A DNA stretch of 33,600 nucleotides from an uncultured Collinsella sp. (lineage in GTDB: Bacteria; Actinomycetota; Coriobacteriia; Coriobacteriales; Coriobacteriaceae). The notes beneath the pieces were generated by a model that saw only the letters and a program-made list of their open reading frames with translations, searched no databases and had not been told where the DNA came from. The translations under genes were made by a program, and so were the position numbers. This document shows, one piece after another, positions 31,863-33,600 of this stretch (position 1 is its first letter; each line of letters starts with the position of its first letter). The stretch covers positions 1-33,600 of the forward strand of contig UQKU01000027.1 of the NCBI GenBank assembly GCA_900541675.1. The letters run 5' to 3'.

Positions 31863-31891
31863 ATTGAACGTTATGTTCAATATAATATATT
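31863..31891. promoter_or_regulatory. Divergent promoter region with palindromic operator candidate
   Basis: attgaac (31863-31869) and gttcaat (31875-31881) form a perfect inverted repeat with a five-base centre. It overlaps TTGAAC (31864-31869), the -35 of a rightward promoter whose -10 is TATATT (31886-31891, spacing 16), and lies close to AT-rich -10-like boxes facing the lic operon. A further half-site, ctgaaca, lies near 31903. Confidence 0.5.
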
Positions 31892-31979
31892 TATCTACAT
31901 AGACTGAACAGACAGTAACGAAAATCAATCCTGGAATGTGGATTAAAATAAATAAATGAGATATCTGGGAGGGTTGCTT

Positions 31980-33536
31980 ATGTATCGATTCGAAAAGAAG
32001 GCCACGCTTGTTTGTGCTGCTGCGTCATTAATCACTGCTTTCTGCTTGCCCCTGAGTGCGAATGCCGCGTTTGCACAGGATTCCGTTGAGGCTCAGAGTA
32101 TTGAGTCAAAAGCGGATTTTTCTTCTGTGGTTTCCGATGATTTGCAACCTGATAATTCTTCCGTCATAAAAGATGGCTGGCAACGAGACGAGTCGTCTGG
32201 AGTTTGGTATTACGGAAAAAACGGTAAACACCAGACTGGCTGGCTGCAAAGCGGGGGCTATTGGTATTGGCTTGATCCAGCCGATGATGGTGCAATGCAG
32301 ATAGGTTATTTCAATGTGACCGATGCTGGCGGATCGACTGCTTCGTTTTATGCGAATGACGGCAATGCCGCAACGCCTTTTGGCGCGCTATATCAGAACT
32401 GCTGGCTACGTAACTCAGATGGAAATTGGTTTTATGCCAATGCTGGAGGCGATTTAGCTGCTGATTGGTTTTATCAAGACGGCACATGGTATTACCTGGA
32501 TCCTGCCACCCATATAATGCAGGTTGGTTTTGTCGACCTCGGGAGCGGGAAATACTATTTAGATGCCACTGGCGCTATGAAAACCGGCTGGATTCTCGTT
32601 GACGGGAATTGGTACTGGGCTTATTCATCGGGTGCCCTTGCATCGTCATGGCAAACGATAGGTGGGGCTCGCTATTATTTTGACCCACAGACGTTCATCA
32701 TGTTTAAGGGTCGTCAAAAGATTGATGGAAGAACCTACAATTTTGGTGACTATGGCCTCGCAAATGGATGGTACAAAGACGGAGCAGATTGGTATTACTG
32801 CTCTAACGGTATTGCGGCCACTGGCTGGAAACTCGTTAACGGCGCTTGGTATTATCTCGACCCAGCCTCCGATGGTAAGATGTCCGTTGGGTATTTAGAC
32901 CTTGGCAATGCAGCTTATTATTTAAAGCCTAACGGGGCTATGGCTGTTGGTTGGGCTCAGGTCGAGGACGGCTGGTATTTCGCCTCCCAATCTGGTGCAC
33001 TTATTTCTGGCTGGTATAAAGAGGGCACGAGCTGGTATTACCTGGATCCTGTTAGCCATCTCATGAAAACGGGCTTATTTGAGGTGGGCGGCAACGATTG
33101 TTTTGCAAACCAGAGCGGTAGGCTTGTGGTTTCAAGCTGGGTTACCGTTAATGACGGCGTTCAAAGATACGCTGATTATAATGGATATCTTTGCAAGGAT
33201 GTGATTCGCGAAAACGGCACTATCCTAAAAACCGCTGGAGCTGATGGTTGGCAGGTTGCGTCCGGTTGGGTTAATGTCGCAAATCTTAGGTTTTACGCTG
33301 AGCCCGGAACGGGTGCCATTCATCTTGGATGGCTGCAGATTGACGGCGATTGGTATTGGCTTGATGCCGATTCTGGCGTGATGAAGACCGGATGGGTTTT
33401 TACTGGCGGTGCATGGTATTACCTAAACGCTGACGGAAAAATGGCAACTGGTTGGAAATGCCTGAATGGAACATGGTATTACCTTGAGTCCAATGGAAGC
33501 ATGCATGTTGGCTGGCTTAAAGATTGGCTCTGTTAG
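31980..33536 (+). CDS. Choline-binding-type repeat protein, repeats only
   Basis: A 518-residue secreted protein. The signal peptide is residues 1 to about 33 (FEKKATLVCAAASLITAFC...ANAAFA). After a 40-residue acidic segment the rest is choline-binding-type repeats (about 32190-33530; WYYL/WYWL pairs, GAMxTGW), ending in GWLKDWLC with no catalytic or anchoring domain. It would be held on the surface only through the repeats. The ATG at 31980 has GGGAGGG six bases upstream; the in-frame ATG at 31956 lies before that site and is not favoured. It is transcribed divergently from the lic operon and shares its promoter region. The final cysteine is unusual for an exported protein. Confidence 0.85.
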   Translation: MYRFEKKATLVCAAASLITAFCLPLSANAAFAQDSVEAQSIESKADFSSVVSDDLQPDNSSVIKDGWQRDESSGVWYYGKNGKHQTGWLQSGGYWYWLDPADDGAMQIGYFNVTDAGGSTASFYANDGNAATPFGALYQNCWLRNSDGNWFYANAGGDLAADWFYQDGTWYYLDPATHIMQVGFVDLGSGKYYLDATGAMKTGWILVDGNWYWAYSSGALASSWQTIGGARYYFDPQTFIMFKGRQKIDGRTYNFGDYGLANGWYKDGADWYYCSNGIAATGWKLVNGAWYYLDPASDGKMSVGYLDLGNAAYYLKPNGAMAVGWAQVEDGWYFASQSGALISGWYKEGTSWYYLDPVSHLMKTGLFEVGGNDCFANQSGRLVVSSWVTVNDGVQRYADYNGYLCKDVIRENGTILKTAGADGWQVASGWVNVANLRFYAEPGTGAIHLGWLQIDGDWYWLDADSGVMKTGWVFTGGAWYYLNADGKMATGWKCLNGTWYYLESNGSMHVGWLKDWLC

Positions 33537-33600
33537 ACCAAGGTTGACATAAAAACGATGTCACCGCGAGGCGGTACCCTTCAATTAACGTCGAAGGAGC
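33537..33600. other. Short tail with small hairpins and a ribosome site
   Basis: tgacat (33545-33550)/atgtca (33558-33563) and accgc (33563-33567)/gcggt (33571-33575) are inverted repeats. The window ends in gaaggagc, a Shine-Dalgarno-like site, so another rightward gene probably starts within a few bases outside the window. Confidence 0.4.

Overview
The window looks like a chromosomal segment of a gut-type Coriobacteriia actinobacterium, most likely Collinsella or a close relative. This is inferred from the high-GC coding style of most genes, actinobacterial-type SufBCDSU genes, TTG starts behind strong Shine-Dalgarno sites, an MPKTG sortase protein, and choline-binding-type surface proteins. 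No rRNA or other species marker is present, so the genus is an inference.

Left part (1-6215): a 38-bp perfect palindrome, a tRNA-His and two near-identical tRNA-Lys(CTT) genes, then leftward genes for an FAD flavoprotein and for a GGGtGRT protein paired with a NifU-like scaffold. A rightward RAYT-type (REP-associated) transposase homologue that has lost its HUH histidines but carries a C-terminal helix-turn-helix follows. The 670-bp gene-poor stretch after it has nested inverted repeats.

Centre (6216-16565): a complete leftward sufCBDSU operon for Fe-S cluster assembly, with overlapping or closely spaced genes, is divergent from an Rrf2/IscR-like regulator with three candidate cluster-binding cysteines. 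Directly downstream of the regulator is a nucleotidyltransferase/HEPN toxin-antitoxin-like pair. Then come a sortase-anchored lysozyme-like surface protein and a 'predicted AAA-ATPase' protein whose C-terminal nuclease domain looks degenerate.

Cell-surface polysaccharide block (16593-22348): one leftward GlfT2-like glycosyltransferase and four rightward family-2 glycosyltransferases, two of which are recent duplicates. A vestigial acyltransferase start lies in the divergent intergenic region.

Right part (22608-33536), visibly lower in GC: four secreted proteins built from choline-binding-type repeats. One has a C-terminal His/Cys motif and an in-frame amber codon in its signal peptide, one an NlpC/P60-like peptidase domain, one both a GH25 muramidase and a C39-like cysteine peptidase, and one only repeats. 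Between them lies a leftward lic operon: an HTH-LicC-LicA fusion that could turn choline into CDP-choline, and a LicB-like transporter. This reads as a choline-decoration module: choline is taken up and activated, presumably put on a surface glycan by a LicD-type transferase not present here, and the repeat proteins dock on it. The fused N-terminal HTH and a palindrome in the divergent promoter region suggest that one regulator may control both the lic genes and the neighbouring repeat protein.
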